64,000 nt of DNA from Gemmatimonadota bacterium. Its GTDB lineage: Bacteria; JAAXHH01. Below the pieces are notes generated by a model. The model did not search any database. It was given only the letters and a program-made list of their open reading frames with translations, and had not been told where the DNA came from. This document shows, one piece after another, positions 42,293-51,336 of the stretch. The stretch spans positions 124,001 through 188,000 of the forward strand of contig JAPPBT010000083.1 of NCBI GenBank assembly GCA_026702745.1, written 5' to 3'. Within the stretch, counting starts at the first letter, position 1, and each line of letters begins with the position of its first letter. A program made the position numbers and the translations under genes.

Positions 42293-43753
42293 CTAGCCAG
42301 ACTCCGCCGCTCCCCCGCGCTGCAGCCTGTGCAGTGCCTTTTCGTGGATGCCGCCGAAACCCCCATTGCTCATGAATACGATCCGGTCGCCCGGCGCCGC
42401 CTGTCCGGCCAATAGCGACACGATCTGTTCCACGCTGCCCGGAGCTTCGGCATCCACGCCACGTTCACGCAGCCCCGCCACGAGTTCTTCCACCGAAAAC
42501 CGGTTACCGACGGGTGCCTTCTCGGGCAGGTAGACCGGTGCGACCAGCACGCGGTCTGCCTGATCGAACGCGGTGGCATAGGCGTCCTGGAAGTTTTGAC
42601 GGATGGTGGTCGCCGATCGGGGTTCGAACACCGCCCAGGTCCGCCGCCCGGGCGCGGCTTTCCTGAGGGCATCCAGCGTGACCTCGACGGCCGTGGGGTG
42701 GTGGGCGAAATCGTCGTAGACCGTGATGCCATTCACTTCGCCCCGCATTTCGAGACGTCGTTTCACGCCGGGGAAGGACGCGAGACCCCGCGCCAGGTCC
42801 GGCCATGATACCCCGTAATGGCGTGCCGCGGCGACCACGGCCAGGGCGTTCCGGACATTGTGGTCGCCGAGTTGGCCCGTCGACAGCCGGGTGCGGTGCT
42901 CGTCTCGCTCATACAGGTCGAAGGACGTGCCCTCGGGATCGAAGGAAAGGTTGCGCGCCGACCACCGGGCGCCCGACGACGCGCTCTCGCCTGACGACGC
43001 GCGCCCGCCCGGTGAAATGCCCATGGTGTGAACGGCACAGTATGCGTGGGAAACGATTGCCTGGACGTGCTCATCGTCCTCCGGACCGATCAACAGCCCG
43101 GTTTCAGGGATGATGTTGACCAGCCTTCGGAAGGAAAGCGCGATTTCGTCGATCGAATCGTAGATGTCCGCGTGATCGAACTCGACATTGTTGATGATTA
43201 CCGTGTCGGGCAGGTAGTGAAGGAACTTCGCCCGCTTGTCGAAGAAGGCGCTGTCGTATTCGTCGCCTTCCAGGATGAACAGGTCGCCCGATCCCAGCCG
43301 CGCCCCGGTCTGCCAGCCGATGGGCACGCCGCCGACGATGTAGCTGGGATCCAGGCCCGCCTCGGTGAGCACCCAGGCGAGCATCGCCGTCGTCGTCGTC
43401 TTGCCGTGTGTACCGGTGACCACGATCGATTTGCGGTCCCACAGGAAGAAGGACTTGAGCGTCTCCGGCATGGAAGCGTACCGGATCTTCCGGTCCAGGA
43501 CGGCTTCGGCCTCGGGATTGCCCCGGGAAACGGCGTTTCCGATGACCACGAGGTCCGGCTGAGGATCCAGGTTGGCGGCAGAGAAACCCTCGAACACGGG
43601 TATCTGCTGCTCCGAAAGTACCGTGCTCATCGGGGGATATACGTTCTCGTCGCTACCTGTGACCCGGTGTCCCAGGGACTTGAGCATCACCGCGAGCGCG
43701 CCCATGCCCGTGCCGCAGACGGCCACCAGGTGAATGTGAAGCGGTCGGGACAT
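42293..43753 (-). CDS. mpl: UDP-MurNAc:L-Ala-gamma-D-Glu-meso-DAP ligase (Mpl)
   Basis: Mur ligase that re-attaches recycled tripeptide to UDP-N-acetylmuramate in peptidoglycan recycling (EC 6.3.2.45). It shows the glycine-rich VCGTGMGALA start typical of Mpl, the ATP loop GTHGKTTTT, EGDEYDSAFFDKR and the HHPTAVEVTLDALR block. A Ser/Gly-rich insertion (GGRASSGESASSG) sits in the central domain. Length, 486 residues, is normal. The ATG at 43753 matches the family start and lies 2 bp after the TPR gene's stop, so translation is coupled. Confidence 0.93.
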   Translation of the reverse strand: MSRPLHIHLVAVCGTGMGALAVMLKSLGHRVTGSDENVYPPMSTVLSEQQIPVFEGFSAANLDPQPDLVVIGNAVSRGNPEAEAVLDRKIRYASMPETLKSFFLWDRKSIVVTGTHGKTTTTAMLAWVLTEAGLDPSYIVGGVPIGWQTGARLGSGDLFILEGDEYDSAFFDKRAKFLHYLPDTVIINNVEFDHADIYDSIDEIALSFRRLVNIIPETGLLIGPEDDEHVQAIVSHAYCAVHTMGISPGGRASSGESASSGARWSARNLSFDPEGTSFDLYERDEHRTRLSTGQLGDHNVRNALAVVAAARHYGVSWPDLARGLASFPGVKRRLEMRGEVNGITVYDDFAHHPTAVEVTLDALRKAAPGRRTWAVFEPRSATTIRQNFQDAYATAFDQADRVLVAPVYLPEKAPVGNRFSVEELVAGLRERGVDAEAPGSVEQIVSLLAGQAAPGDRIVFMSNGGFGGIHEKALHRLQRGGAAESG

Positions 43754-43755
43754 GG

Positions 43756-45663
43756 TCACGGCATGGGGGGATGGTCTTCGGTCAGTTCCCGGATCTTGCG
43801 GCGGGCGGCGTCGTTCCGGAAGTGGTCGGGGTGAGACAGGAGCAGGGTCTCGTACTCGGTGAGTGCCCGGGGGATGTCGCCGATCTTCGTCTCGTAGATT
43901 TCCGCGATCCGCCAGCGGGCGGTGGCGACACGTCGGCTCTCCGGATATCGCTCGATCAGGTCCTGCAGGGCCGCGACGGCCTGGAACGGCTTGTCCATCC
44001 GGTCGAGCAACATCCCGATGTCCAGGATGACGGTGTCGGCGATCGGGCTTTGCGCGTTTTCTTCGACAATCGACTTGCAGGCTTCCAAAGCCTCCTGGTC
44101 CTTGTACTGGCGTCGCAGCAGCACCGAGCGGATATAATCGGAAAGCGGGCCGTCTCCGCCCTGGCGGCCTTCCGCAATCAGGATGGTCCACGCCAGTGCA
44201 TCGTTGGCATAGGGGCTGCCCGTAAAGCGGTCCGCCGTATCCTGGAAATGGCCCAGGGCATCGTCCAGGCGGTTCTGGAACAACGCCAGTTCACCCAGGT
44301 GGTATTGCGTCCGTGCCCGGGCCTCGGCTTCGATGGGTTCGCCGCCCGGCTCTAGGATGGCGTTGTACTGGACGATCGCGTCCTCCAGGCTGCCCAGGGC
44401 GACGTAACATTCCGCCATGCCGAACCGGGCTTTCTCCCTGTACTCCTGCGCGGAAGCGTCCGCCAGCAGTGAACGGTACATGGCGAGCGCCCGTGGTGCG
44501 TCCCGATAGTGGACCAGAAGCAGGTTCGCCAGGTTGGACATGGCTTCGTCTCGGTACCCCGTATTCGGATACCGCGCGATGGTCTGCCGGTAGGTATCGG
44601 CGGCATCGTCCATGCCGCCGAGCTTCCGGAACGCCAGGGCAAGGCCGGTATACGCCTCGGCGCGCAGGGTTTCCGACCCATTCGCCCCGATCAACTCCCG
44701 GTACGTATCGATGGCGTCCTGGTGGTGCCCCTCCCGCAACGCCCAATCGGCATACCGGACCAGGTATTTCCCGCTGTCCCCGTCCAGCCGGTCCGCTTCA
44801 CGGTACGCCGCGAGCGCTTTCTCCGGCTTTCCGGACCGTAGATAGAAGCTGCCGAGTAGGTCCTGGGCGTCCTTGCTGTCACGGTGTTCAGCCACTGCCG
44901 ACCGCAATGCCTGTTCCACGAGTTCCCGGCTTCCGATCGACGCGAGCAGGTCGATCCGGTCGTTGACGATACGCCACTGGGCGGGTTGCTGTATCAACCA
45001 ACGCGTGAATTCCCGGACGGCGCCCGGCACCTCGAACGCACTGGTATAGACACTGGCGAGGGCCAGTGCGAAAGCCTCCGGTTTGCCCAGTCGCTTCCGG
45101 CCGTCCAGATAAGTCTGAATGGCCCGGTCGTACGCCTGCCTGTCGAGGTGCATATTCGCGATCTGGCTTACGGCCGATTCGCTCTGCGGAAAGTGTACCA
45201 GCATGATTCGGATCTGTTCCTCCGCTTCGTCGTCCCGTCCGGCGCCGAAAAGCGCTTCGGCGAGCCTGCCGCGCATTCTTGAATCGTCGGGAGACTTTGT
45301 GATGTTCGTTTCGAGCAGAGGGATCAGCTTGTCGTACGCTTCCAGCCGGAAGTACAGCCTGAGGGCGCCGTTCAGGGCGGACCGGTTATCCGGGTCGTCC
45401 TGCAGCACCCGTTCGAACAGGACGGCGGCGCGGTCATACTGCCGGAGGCGTTCCAGGCTCCTGGCCTGTTCGATCCGCCGGTTCAGGTCGGCGGCCCGGT
45501 TGACTTGTCCCTCGACGCTCGAGGGCAGGAGGACCTGAACCACCAGCAACACGGCGAGCAGACCGCCTGCGAGATGCGTACGTCGCGGAAATGCAAGACC
45601 GCCTGCGCGATGCGTATGTCGCGGTAAGGCAATGCCGCGAAGCGCTTTGGGGCTGCGAATCAC
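43756..45663 (-). CDS. tetratricopeptide-repeat envelope protein
   Basis: A 635-residue protein with a hydrophobic N-terminal signal or anchor (AGGLLAVLLVVQVLLPSSVE) and at least ten TPR units, such as YDRAAVLFERVLQDDPDNRS and KALAAYREADRLDGDSGKY. It should be a periplasmic or membrane-tethered scaffold. The first 30 residues contain a 12-residue repeat from a 36-bp duplication. A GTG start follows the DUF4175 gene by 9 bp; the mpl gene follows by 2 bp. Confidence 0.82.
   Translation of the reverse strand: MIRSPKALRGIALPRHTHRAGGLAFPRRTHLAGGLLAVLLVVQVLLPSSVEGQVNRAADLNRRIEQARSLERLRQYDRAAVLFERVLQDDPDNRSALNGALRLYFRLEAYDKLIPLLETNITKSPDDSRMRGRLAEALFGAGRDDEAEEQIRIMLVHFPQSESAVSQIANMHLDRQAYDRAIQTYLDGRKRLGKPEAFALALASVYTSAFEVPGAVREFTRWLIQQPAQWRIVNDRIDLLASIGSRELVEQALRSAVAEHRDSKDAQDLLGSFYLRSGKPEKALAAYREADRLDGDSGKYLVRYADWALREGHHQDAIDTYRELIGANGSETLRAEAYTGLALAFRKLGGMDDAADTYRQTIARYPNTGYRDEAMSNLANLLLVHYRDAPRALAMYRSLLADASAQEYREKARFGMAECYVALGSLEDAIVQYNAILEPGGEPIEAEARARTQYHLGELALFQNRLDDALGHFQDTADRFTGSPYANDALAWTILIAEGRQGGDGPLSDYIRSVLLRRQYKDQEALEACKSIVEENAQSPIADTVILDIGMLLDRMDKPFQAVAALQDLIERYPESRRVATARWRIAEIYETKIGDIPRALTEYETLLLSHPDHFRNDAARRKIRELTEDHPPMP
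45563..45634. repeat. 36-bp tandem duplication in the signal region of the TPR gene
   Basis: Two 36-bp copies (45563-45598 and 45599-45634) encode RxTHxAGGLAFPR-type residues ahead of the hydrophobic signal helix. The frame is kept. Confidence 0.85.
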
Positions 45664-45672
45664 ATTTACCGC

Positions 45673-48600
45673 CTAGTTCACGACCGGAACGGTTGATAGC
45701 GCACGGAAATAGGCGCGGATGAGGGCTTCGTATTCCTGGGGATAAGCGCCTTCCTCGAAACGGCCCATAACATCGTCACGCAGTGTGCGTTCGAACCGGA
45801 TCAGGTCTTCGGACAGATCGCCGGGAGACGGGCGGGTCGCCAGGTCCTCGCCCGGGGCGGCCCGACGCCTTTCCTCGCGTCGCTGGCCGCGTATTGACCT
45901 TGAAGCATCCAGCAGCCTGGACAGGATCCGTTGCTGGCGCTCCACCAGGGCGGGGTCGATCTGGTACTGTTGCAGTTCCCGTACCGTGTCTTCCATCTCC
46001 TTCTCGATTTCCTGAAGCCGTCCGAGGACCTGGCCCTGGTTGGCCTGCTGTTCCCGCCGCAGTTGTTCGAGGCTTTTCCGCAATGCTTCCTGCCGCGCCG
46101 CCAGCCTGGAAACCTGCGCCTGGGTCTGCAGATCCATTTCCCCATCCGACCCGTCCATCATCTGGTTCATCTGATCGTTGATTCCGGTCTGCTGCCTCGC
46201 CATGCCCTGCAGCCGTTCGATGAGGTCCATCATGCCGGAGGACGAACCGGAATTCGCCATGTTGCGCATGGCCCGCTGCAGGGCGAGCACGGTTTCGTTC
46301 AGCGCCTCCATGGCAGCCAGTTGCTCCTCTGACGCGGAATCGCGCTCCTGTTCGGCCAGGTGGCCCTCCGCGCGATCCATGCTGTTCAGCGTTTCTCCCA
46401 GCGCTCGTCCGATAGCCGGCGAGATGAACATCGTCTTCCGGGCGATGGATACGAGGTCGTTGGTTACGAGCGATGCGCCATCCGATAGACCCTGCTGGTC
46501 TTCCGAAAGGATATCAATGCGTGTGACGGACCCGCCCGGCTGACGCGTGCGTTCGTTAAGGTCCTCCTGGCCGACGGAGAGATCGACCAGTTGGTGCATC
46601 GCGCGGCGCATGCCCTCCGCGATTTCCTGCATCCGGTCTTCCTGTAGCTGGTCCTGGATCTCCTGCAGTTGCTGACCCAGGCTGGTGAGCGCCTGGGACA
46701 TTTCAGTCTGGCCTTCCATCGCCTTCTGCATCCTGCCCAGTCTGAGCTGCGAAGTGATCTGTTCCATGGAACCCTTCATTTCCTGGCGTTCCATTTCCAT
46801 TGATGCGTCCCGAACGCTTTCAGAGGGCATGTCCCTGAACGCTTCCATTTCGTCGGCCAGACGCTCTAGTCCGCGTTGCAGGGAACCCGTATCCGTGCCC
46901 AACTGCTCCTGCTTTTCCGCCAGGTCCATCCCTTCTCTGCCGTCTGACGTATTCTCCGTGGCGTAGCGCAGTTCGTCCTGCCGGACGGCGAGTTCCTTTG
47001 TCTGACGCGCGGCGGCCATCAACTGCTGCTCCGTCCGGATTCGCTTCAGTATGGAAAGGCTCCGCTCCAGCCGTTTCAGGAACTCCTCCTGCTCGAATTC
47101 GAAGGCTTCCATCGACGCTTTCAGCTGTTCGTCGTCGATGGACTGAAGGGCTTGTTTCAGGTCACGCATGGCCTCCAGCAGTTCGGGCGTGGCAATCTCC
47201 TGAAACAGCTTTCTCAATTGGTCCATCTTGTCGATGAGTTCCTGGCTCATCGAATCGTGGTCTTCGAGGGTTTCCATGGCCGCCTTCACCGCTTCGGCCG
47301 CCTTGAGGAGTTCGTCGGTCGCCTCTTCCTGGCCGGCCAGGACGGACTCGATTTCCTTCTTCTGCTCCCAGGTCAATTCTTCCGTCTGAACCCCTTCTGC
47401 CTCCTGCCTTGCCTTCTGCTCGAGCGTCTGGTTCAGCGCTTCGATCTTCTTCTTCGATTCCTCCTGCTCTTGCAGCAGGTCTTCCATGTCGGTGACCTGC
47501 TGCTCCTGCGTATGGTCGATCTGTTCGTAGATCTCTTCTATCGATGGAAACCGGACCGTGTAGGTTCGGCTTACCGCCCGTTTGGGACCCGAAACCGTGT
47601 CGTTGTCATAGAGTTCGATTCGATAGGAGACCACGTCCCCGGGAAACAGGTTTTCATTGGAGAGGTCCCAGACGAAGGGCTGCGTCATCATCGTGGACGC
47701 CGTGTCCACGGGGATGGGCTTGACCCGCTCTTCGCCTTCGGGTTCCTTGCGATGGATCAGGTTCATGGCGGAGAAACCGAAGTCGTCCGTGGCCGATACC
47801 AGGAAGGGAACGACCATGTTCTCGGTAAGGTCGATGTCCCGGCCCGGAGACAGGATCCGCAAGGACGGCATGCGGTCCGGCAATGCGATGATCCGGTACC
47901 AGGCGGGATTCACGTTTTCGTGTCCGTCCGCGTTGCGCAGCGAGATACGGTACCGCCCATCGGTCAGCACGGTCAGCGGCGCCGCGGCCGTGTCGTTCAC
48001 CACCTCCATGGTTATCGGCCTGTCCGCATGCTCGAGGTAAAGCGCCGCTTCCGACAGGTCCCGGCCCGCGTTCACGGCGGCCAGGTCTACCTTCGTTCCT
48101 TTCAATGCGACGATATCTCCGCCTTCCGTGGTGGTTCTGGGCGCCAGCCTGGTGTAGGCCGGATAGTGATAGGTCAGGTGCAGCGCGCCGAGGAACGGGC
48201 GATCAATGGCGTTGATTCGGAAGGGAGGGGTGACGGCGTCGCCCGCTTCGACGACATAGGTCAGGCTTTCCCGGATCTCACGCACGGTGTGGGCGTAGGT
48301 TGCCGGCGCCGTGACCTTCATCTCCACGGCATTCCGCAGTCCGTCGTCGGAGACCAGTTGCAGCACGGTCCGGTCGGGTCGCTCCCCGGAAGCTTCGGCC
48401 ATGATCGTGACCTGTCCGCCCGATGTGACTTCCACATCGCCCGGCGCTACGCTCAGAAACGTGCGTTGCGGAGGCTGGAAATGGGTCAGGGGGCTTGCCA
48501 GGCGGTTCAGCGCGCCCGATAACGGTGCGCCATAAGCGGCCATCGCGATCAGCGCCAGCAGTGCGGCAATGCCGAATCCCCTGGCGGACCGTGCGATACG

Positions 48601-49065
48601 GTGCCGCTGATCCGCTTCGTTGAAATCCACCGTTTCGGTGTGCCGCGTGGTATCCGACACCGCCGCGTCCAATAGCGCGGGAGAGGTCCCGTAAGCATTG
48701 AAACCTGCCTGCCGCTGTTCGGCGAGTTGCAGGGCCACGGTGACACGGTCGTTCAGGTCGGGATACTGGCGATCGACCCGCCGCCCGAGGTCCTCGTCGG
48801 ACAAACCGTTACGCAGGCGGTCCAGACAGCACCGGACCGGCCAGGCCGCGATGAGGAGGATCCCCGCCGCGATCAGACCCAGGCGAACCGTCCGGTCGAG
48901 ATACAGGTAGGATTCGAGCGCGGCGAGGGAAAGGACGAGGATGCAGATCAGCGCGCCGGCGGTGAACACCCCTTCGACGATGACGATCCACCGGCTTCGG
49001 ATGCGTAGCGCGTGAAGCCGGTCTCGCAGCGCGTGCCAGGTAGAGAGGGTTGTTTTGCTCGGCAC
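45673..49065 (-). CDS. DUF4175 family membrane protein with long coiled coils
   Basis: A 1130-residue membrane protein. Two N-terminal helices (about 27-50 and 60-77) and a third at 158-178 anchor it. The segment after each contains DUF4175-type blocks (LSDEDLGRRVDRQYPDLNDR). A beta-rich extracytoplasmic region covers 190-500, and 500-1090 is mostly Glu/Gln-rich coiled coil (EQQVTDMEDLLQEQEESKKK). The function of the family is unknown. The GTG at 49065 has GAGGA upstream. It lies 30 bp downstream of the S41 protease gene. Confidence 0.85.
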   Translation of the reverse strand: MPSKTTLSTWHALRDRLHALRIRSRWIVIVEGVFTAGALICILVLSLAALESYLYLDRTVRLGLIAAGILLIAAWPVRCCLDRLRNGLSDEDLGRRVDRQYPDLNDRVTVALQLAEQRQAGFNAYGTSPALLDAAVSDTTRHTETVDFNEADQRHRIARSARGFGIAALLALIAMAAYGAPLSGALNRLASPLTHFQPPQRTFLSVAPGDVEVTSGGQVTIMAEASGERPDRTVLQLVSDDGLRNAVEMKVTAPATYAHTVREIRESLTYVVEAGDAVTPPFRINAIDRPFLGALHLTYHYPAYTRLAPRTTTEGGDIVALKGTKVDLAAVNAGRDLSEAALYLEHADRPITMEVVNDTAAAPLTVLTDGRYRISLRNADGHENVNPAWYRIIALPDRMPSLRILSPGRDIDLTENMVVPFLVSATDDFGFSAMNLIHRKEPEGEERVKPIPVDTASTMMTQPFVWDLSNENLFPGDVVSYRIELYDNDTVSGPKRAVSRTYTVRFPSIEEIYEQIDHTQEQQVTDMEDLLQEQEESKKKIEALNQTLEQKARQEAEGVQTEELTWEQKKEIESVLAGQEEATDELLKAAEAVKAAMETLEDHDSMSQELIDKMDQLRKLFQEIATPELLEAMRDLKQALQSIDDEQLKASMEAFEFEQEEFLKRLERSLSILKRIRTEQQLMAAARQTKELAVRQDELRYATENTSDGREGMDLAEKQEQLGTDTGSLQRGLERLADEMEAFRDMPSESVRDASMEMERQEMKGSMEQITSQLRLGRMQKAMEGQTEMSQALTSLGQQLQEIQDQLQEDRMQEIAEGMRRAMHQLVDLSVGQEDLNERTRQPGGSVTRIDILSEDQQGLSDGASLVTNDLVSIARKTMFISPAIGRALGETLNSMDRAEGHLAEQERDSASEEQLAAMEALNETVLALQRAMRNMANSGSSSGMMDLIERLQGMARQQTGINDQMNQMMDGSDGEMDLQTQAQVSRLAARQEALRKSLEQLRREQQANQGQVLGRLQEIEKEMEDTVRELQQYQIDPALVERQQRILSRLLDASRSIRGQRREERRRAAPGEDLATRPSPGDLSEDLIRFERTLRDDVMGRFEEGAYPQEYEALIRAYFRALSTVPVVN

Positions 49066-49095
49066 GGTCAGTCCTCGAGCTTCTAACGACTTACG

Positions 49096-50868
49096 CTATT
49101 GCTGTACCAGCATTTCGTGAGAGTAAAACAGCTGGCGGGCCTGCTGGAGCTGCTCGTCGCCGGCCGCGGCCACGCGGCTGGCTTCCTCGTCACCCCAGAG
49201 GTTCCGGGCGAGCGCCCGCTTCAGCTGGAGTTCGATGACGTCCCGGTCGTCGTTGAACTCCTCGTCGGAGAATGATATCCCCGAGTCCCGGACCTGGACC
49301 TTGAACGCTTCCAGCATCGCTTCTTCGACCTGGAATTCCTGCAGGAAGACGTCGAAATCATCCCTGAGGTCCTGCCGGTCCGCCTGGGATACGCTGTAGG
49401 CGTTGGCGAATTCGAAACAGGCCCGGTCGAAAGGCACCCATCCCCTGTACTTGCCGATTACGAAGGGGTACGTGCGTTTCGGGGCCGGGATCACGACGTC
49501 GGGAGAAATGCCGCCGTCTCCATAGACCGTTCGCCCGGCGGCGGTGGTGAATTCCGTGCGCTCCGTGATGTCCGTGTGGTCAGCTTCGTCTGCGCGGCCT
49601 GCCTGGTCTGCCTGTTCCGCCTGGTCTGCCTGTTCCGCCTGGTCTGCCTGTTCCGCCTCTTTCGCGCGATCCTCATCCGTATCAGATTCCGTACCGGTTT
49701 CCGTATCGGATCCTGTTTCGTACCCGGCCTCGCCGGTCTCACCAGCTTCGCTGAACGAGCCTTCGACGTATTCCTGGAAGGACTTGTTCTTATAGTCGCG
49801 CTGGATCATCCGGCCGCTCGGAGTGTAGTACCTGGCCGTCGTCAGCTTGAGCGCGGAACCGTCCGTCAGATGGGGCTCCGCGAAGAGGGTCTGAACGAGA
49901 CCCTTGCCGAAGCTGCGGGTTCCGGCGATTACGCCCCGGTCCCAGTCCTGCACGGCGCCCGCCACGATCTCGGAAGCGGAGGCCGAGCGGTGGTCCAGCA
50001 GGATCACCAGGGGCATTTCCCGGTGGTTTACGCCGCTTATCGATTTGAAGGTCTGGTTGGAGCTCCGGTTCCTTCCCATGGTTTTGACGATTACGCGGCC
50101 TTCGGGTATGAACTTGCTGGACACTTCGACCGCCTGGTCCAGGTATCCCCCCGAATTGCCTCTCAGGTCGAGGATCAGCCGTTCCATGCCGGCCTGCTGC
50201 AGCCGGTCCAGGGCGGTTTCCAGTTCACGCGAAGTGGTCTTGGCGAACCGGATCAACTGGATGTATCCCGTCTGGTCTTCCAGCATGAAGGACGTCCTGA
50301 CGCTGCGAATGGGGATACTGTCCCGGGTAATCGTCACGTCGAACCGTTCGTCGACGCCGGGCCGTTCGATAGTTACGTCCACCCTGGTCCCTTTCTCTCC
50401 GCGCAGTCTCTGCCTCACCTCGTCGTGCTTGATGCCGATCGCCGATTCACCGTCGATCCGGACGATACGATCTCCGGATTGCAGGCCGACGGCTTCCGAC
50501 GGCGATTCGTCGATCACGGAAATCACGTACAGGAATCCGTCCAGTACATCGAACTCGATCCCGATCCCGTAGAACTTCCCGCTGAAGCGCTCGCCCATTT
50601 CGGCGAAGCTCTCCTTGCTCAGGAAGCTGGAATGGGGGTCGAGCACCTCGAGCATGCCGTCGATCGCGGCGTAGATCAACTCGCCGGGCTCTACCTCCTC
50701 CACATAGTTGTCGTTGACCAGGTTGAGCACGCCCATCAGCAGCCTGGTGCTCGAGAAGATGTTGTCCGCCGCGTGGATCGTCCGGTCGGCCGCGTTGCCG
50801 AGCAGGAACGACCCGACTGCGACAAAGACCAGCAGGATGGCGTATTTCGGTTTCTTCAGGGTCGACAT
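49096..50868 (-). CDS. ctpA: S41-family C-terminal processing protease (CtpA/Prc)
   Basis: A 590-residue periplasmic serine protease. An N-terminal membrane anchor (8-25) is followed by a PDZ domain (about 95-180) and the tail-specific protease core. The catalytic dyad is Ser297 in SASASEIVAGA and Lys322 in GTRSFGKGLVQT. A long Asp/Glu/Ala-rich insertion (about 372-436), partly an EQADQA repeat, interrupts the core before the conserved GGISPDVVIP block. In other bacteria such proteases trim envelope proteins and peptidoglycan hydrolases, which fits the envelope genes downstream. Confidence 0.92.
   Translation of the reverse strand: MSTLKKPKYAILLVFVAVGSFLLGNAADRTIHAADNIFSSTRLLMGVLNLVNDNYVEEVEPGELIYAAIDGMLEVLDPHSSFLSKESFAEMGERFSGKFYGIGIEFDVLDGFLYVISVIDESPSEAVGLQSGDRIVRIDGESAIGIKHDEVRQRLRGEKGTRVDVTIERPGVDERFDVTITRDSIPIRSVRTSFMLEDQTGYIQLIRFAKTTSRELETALDRLQQAGMERLILDLRGNSGGYLDQAVEVSSKFIPEGRVIVKTMGRNRSSNQTFKSISGVNHREMPLVILLDHRSASASEIVAGAVQDWDRGVIAGTRSFGKGLVQTLFAEPHLTDGSALKLTTARYYTPSGRMIQRDYKNKSFQEYVEGSFSEAGETGEAGYETGSDTETGTESDTDEDRAKEAEQADQAEQADQAEQADQAGRADEADHTDITERTEFTTAAGRTVYGDGGISPDVVIPAPKRTYPFVIGKYRGWVPFDRACFEFANAYSVSQADRQDLRDDFDVFLQEFQVEEAMLEAFKVQVRDSGISFSDEEFNDDRDVIELQLKRALARNLWGDEEASRVAAAGDEQLQQARQLFYSHEMLVQQ
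49603..49656. repeat. 18-bp tandem repeat, three copies, in ctpA
   Basis: Three perfect copies of an 18-bp unit encode EQADQA. The unit is itself a doublet of 9-bp variants (ctggtctgc + ctgttccgc), linking it to the 9-bp minisatellites elsewhere. Confidence 0.92.
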
Positions 50869-51336
50869 ATGGCCAGACTCCTTCGTCCCGGTCTTCCGCC
50901 CGGGATTCGACCAGGTTCGCGCAAGAAACGACCTTCAGGTTGCATACAAGGGAGGTCGCCGGTTGATATTTAAGTAACTAAGTAATACTAAAGCAGGGAT
51001 GTACCCTGTCAATGGATTTCGGGGCGTGCGCCCGATGGTGTTTTTCGTGTTCACGCCTTGACAATCCCCCTGTGTTTCTGTAACTTTCCCGATCTCGCTG
51101 ATCATCATCTTATTGAGGGTCCGGGTGGATTCCATGCGGTCCCGCGGTCATCCCCGATTGCGACGTAACAGGCACAGCGTATTCATTATACAATATGAAC
51201 GCCGACGCCATTTCAATGGTTTCACCGTCCACCCTACGGAACGCGGACGGACGCGAGCGGATCATATTCATTCGCGCATGACGAGGGGTATGGATTCGAT
51301 GTTCATGAGCCCGCCGCCCCGTAATCCGGAGACACC
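50869..51336. other. divergent promoter region between ctpA and purD
   Basis: A 468-bp gap without coding potential. The left third is locally AT-rich and contains a minus-strand promoter (50985-51012). On the plus strand TTGACA (51058-51063) with TAACTT 17 bp later, and a TACAAT box at 51189-51194, are candidate purD promoter elements. No riboswitch-like (PurR or guanine) structure was recognised. Confidence 0.6.
50985..51012 (-). promoter_or_regulatory. promoter for the ctpA-DUF4175-TPR-mpl operon
   Basis: Minus strand: consensus TTGACA (51012-51007), 16-bp spacer, TAGTAT (50990-50985), in an AT-rich patch. The leader would be about 110 nt. Confidence 0.5.

Noticed and set aside
43754-44191. 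N-terminal extension of Mpl by 146 residues
   Set aside because: The stretch is Arg/Pro-rich antisense-like sequence inside the TPR gene; Mpl proteins start at the MSRPLHIHLVAVCGTG position.
50869-51336. Purine riboswitch ahead of purD
   Set aside because: No conserved guanine-aptamer junction sequences or expression-platform hairpin could be found.
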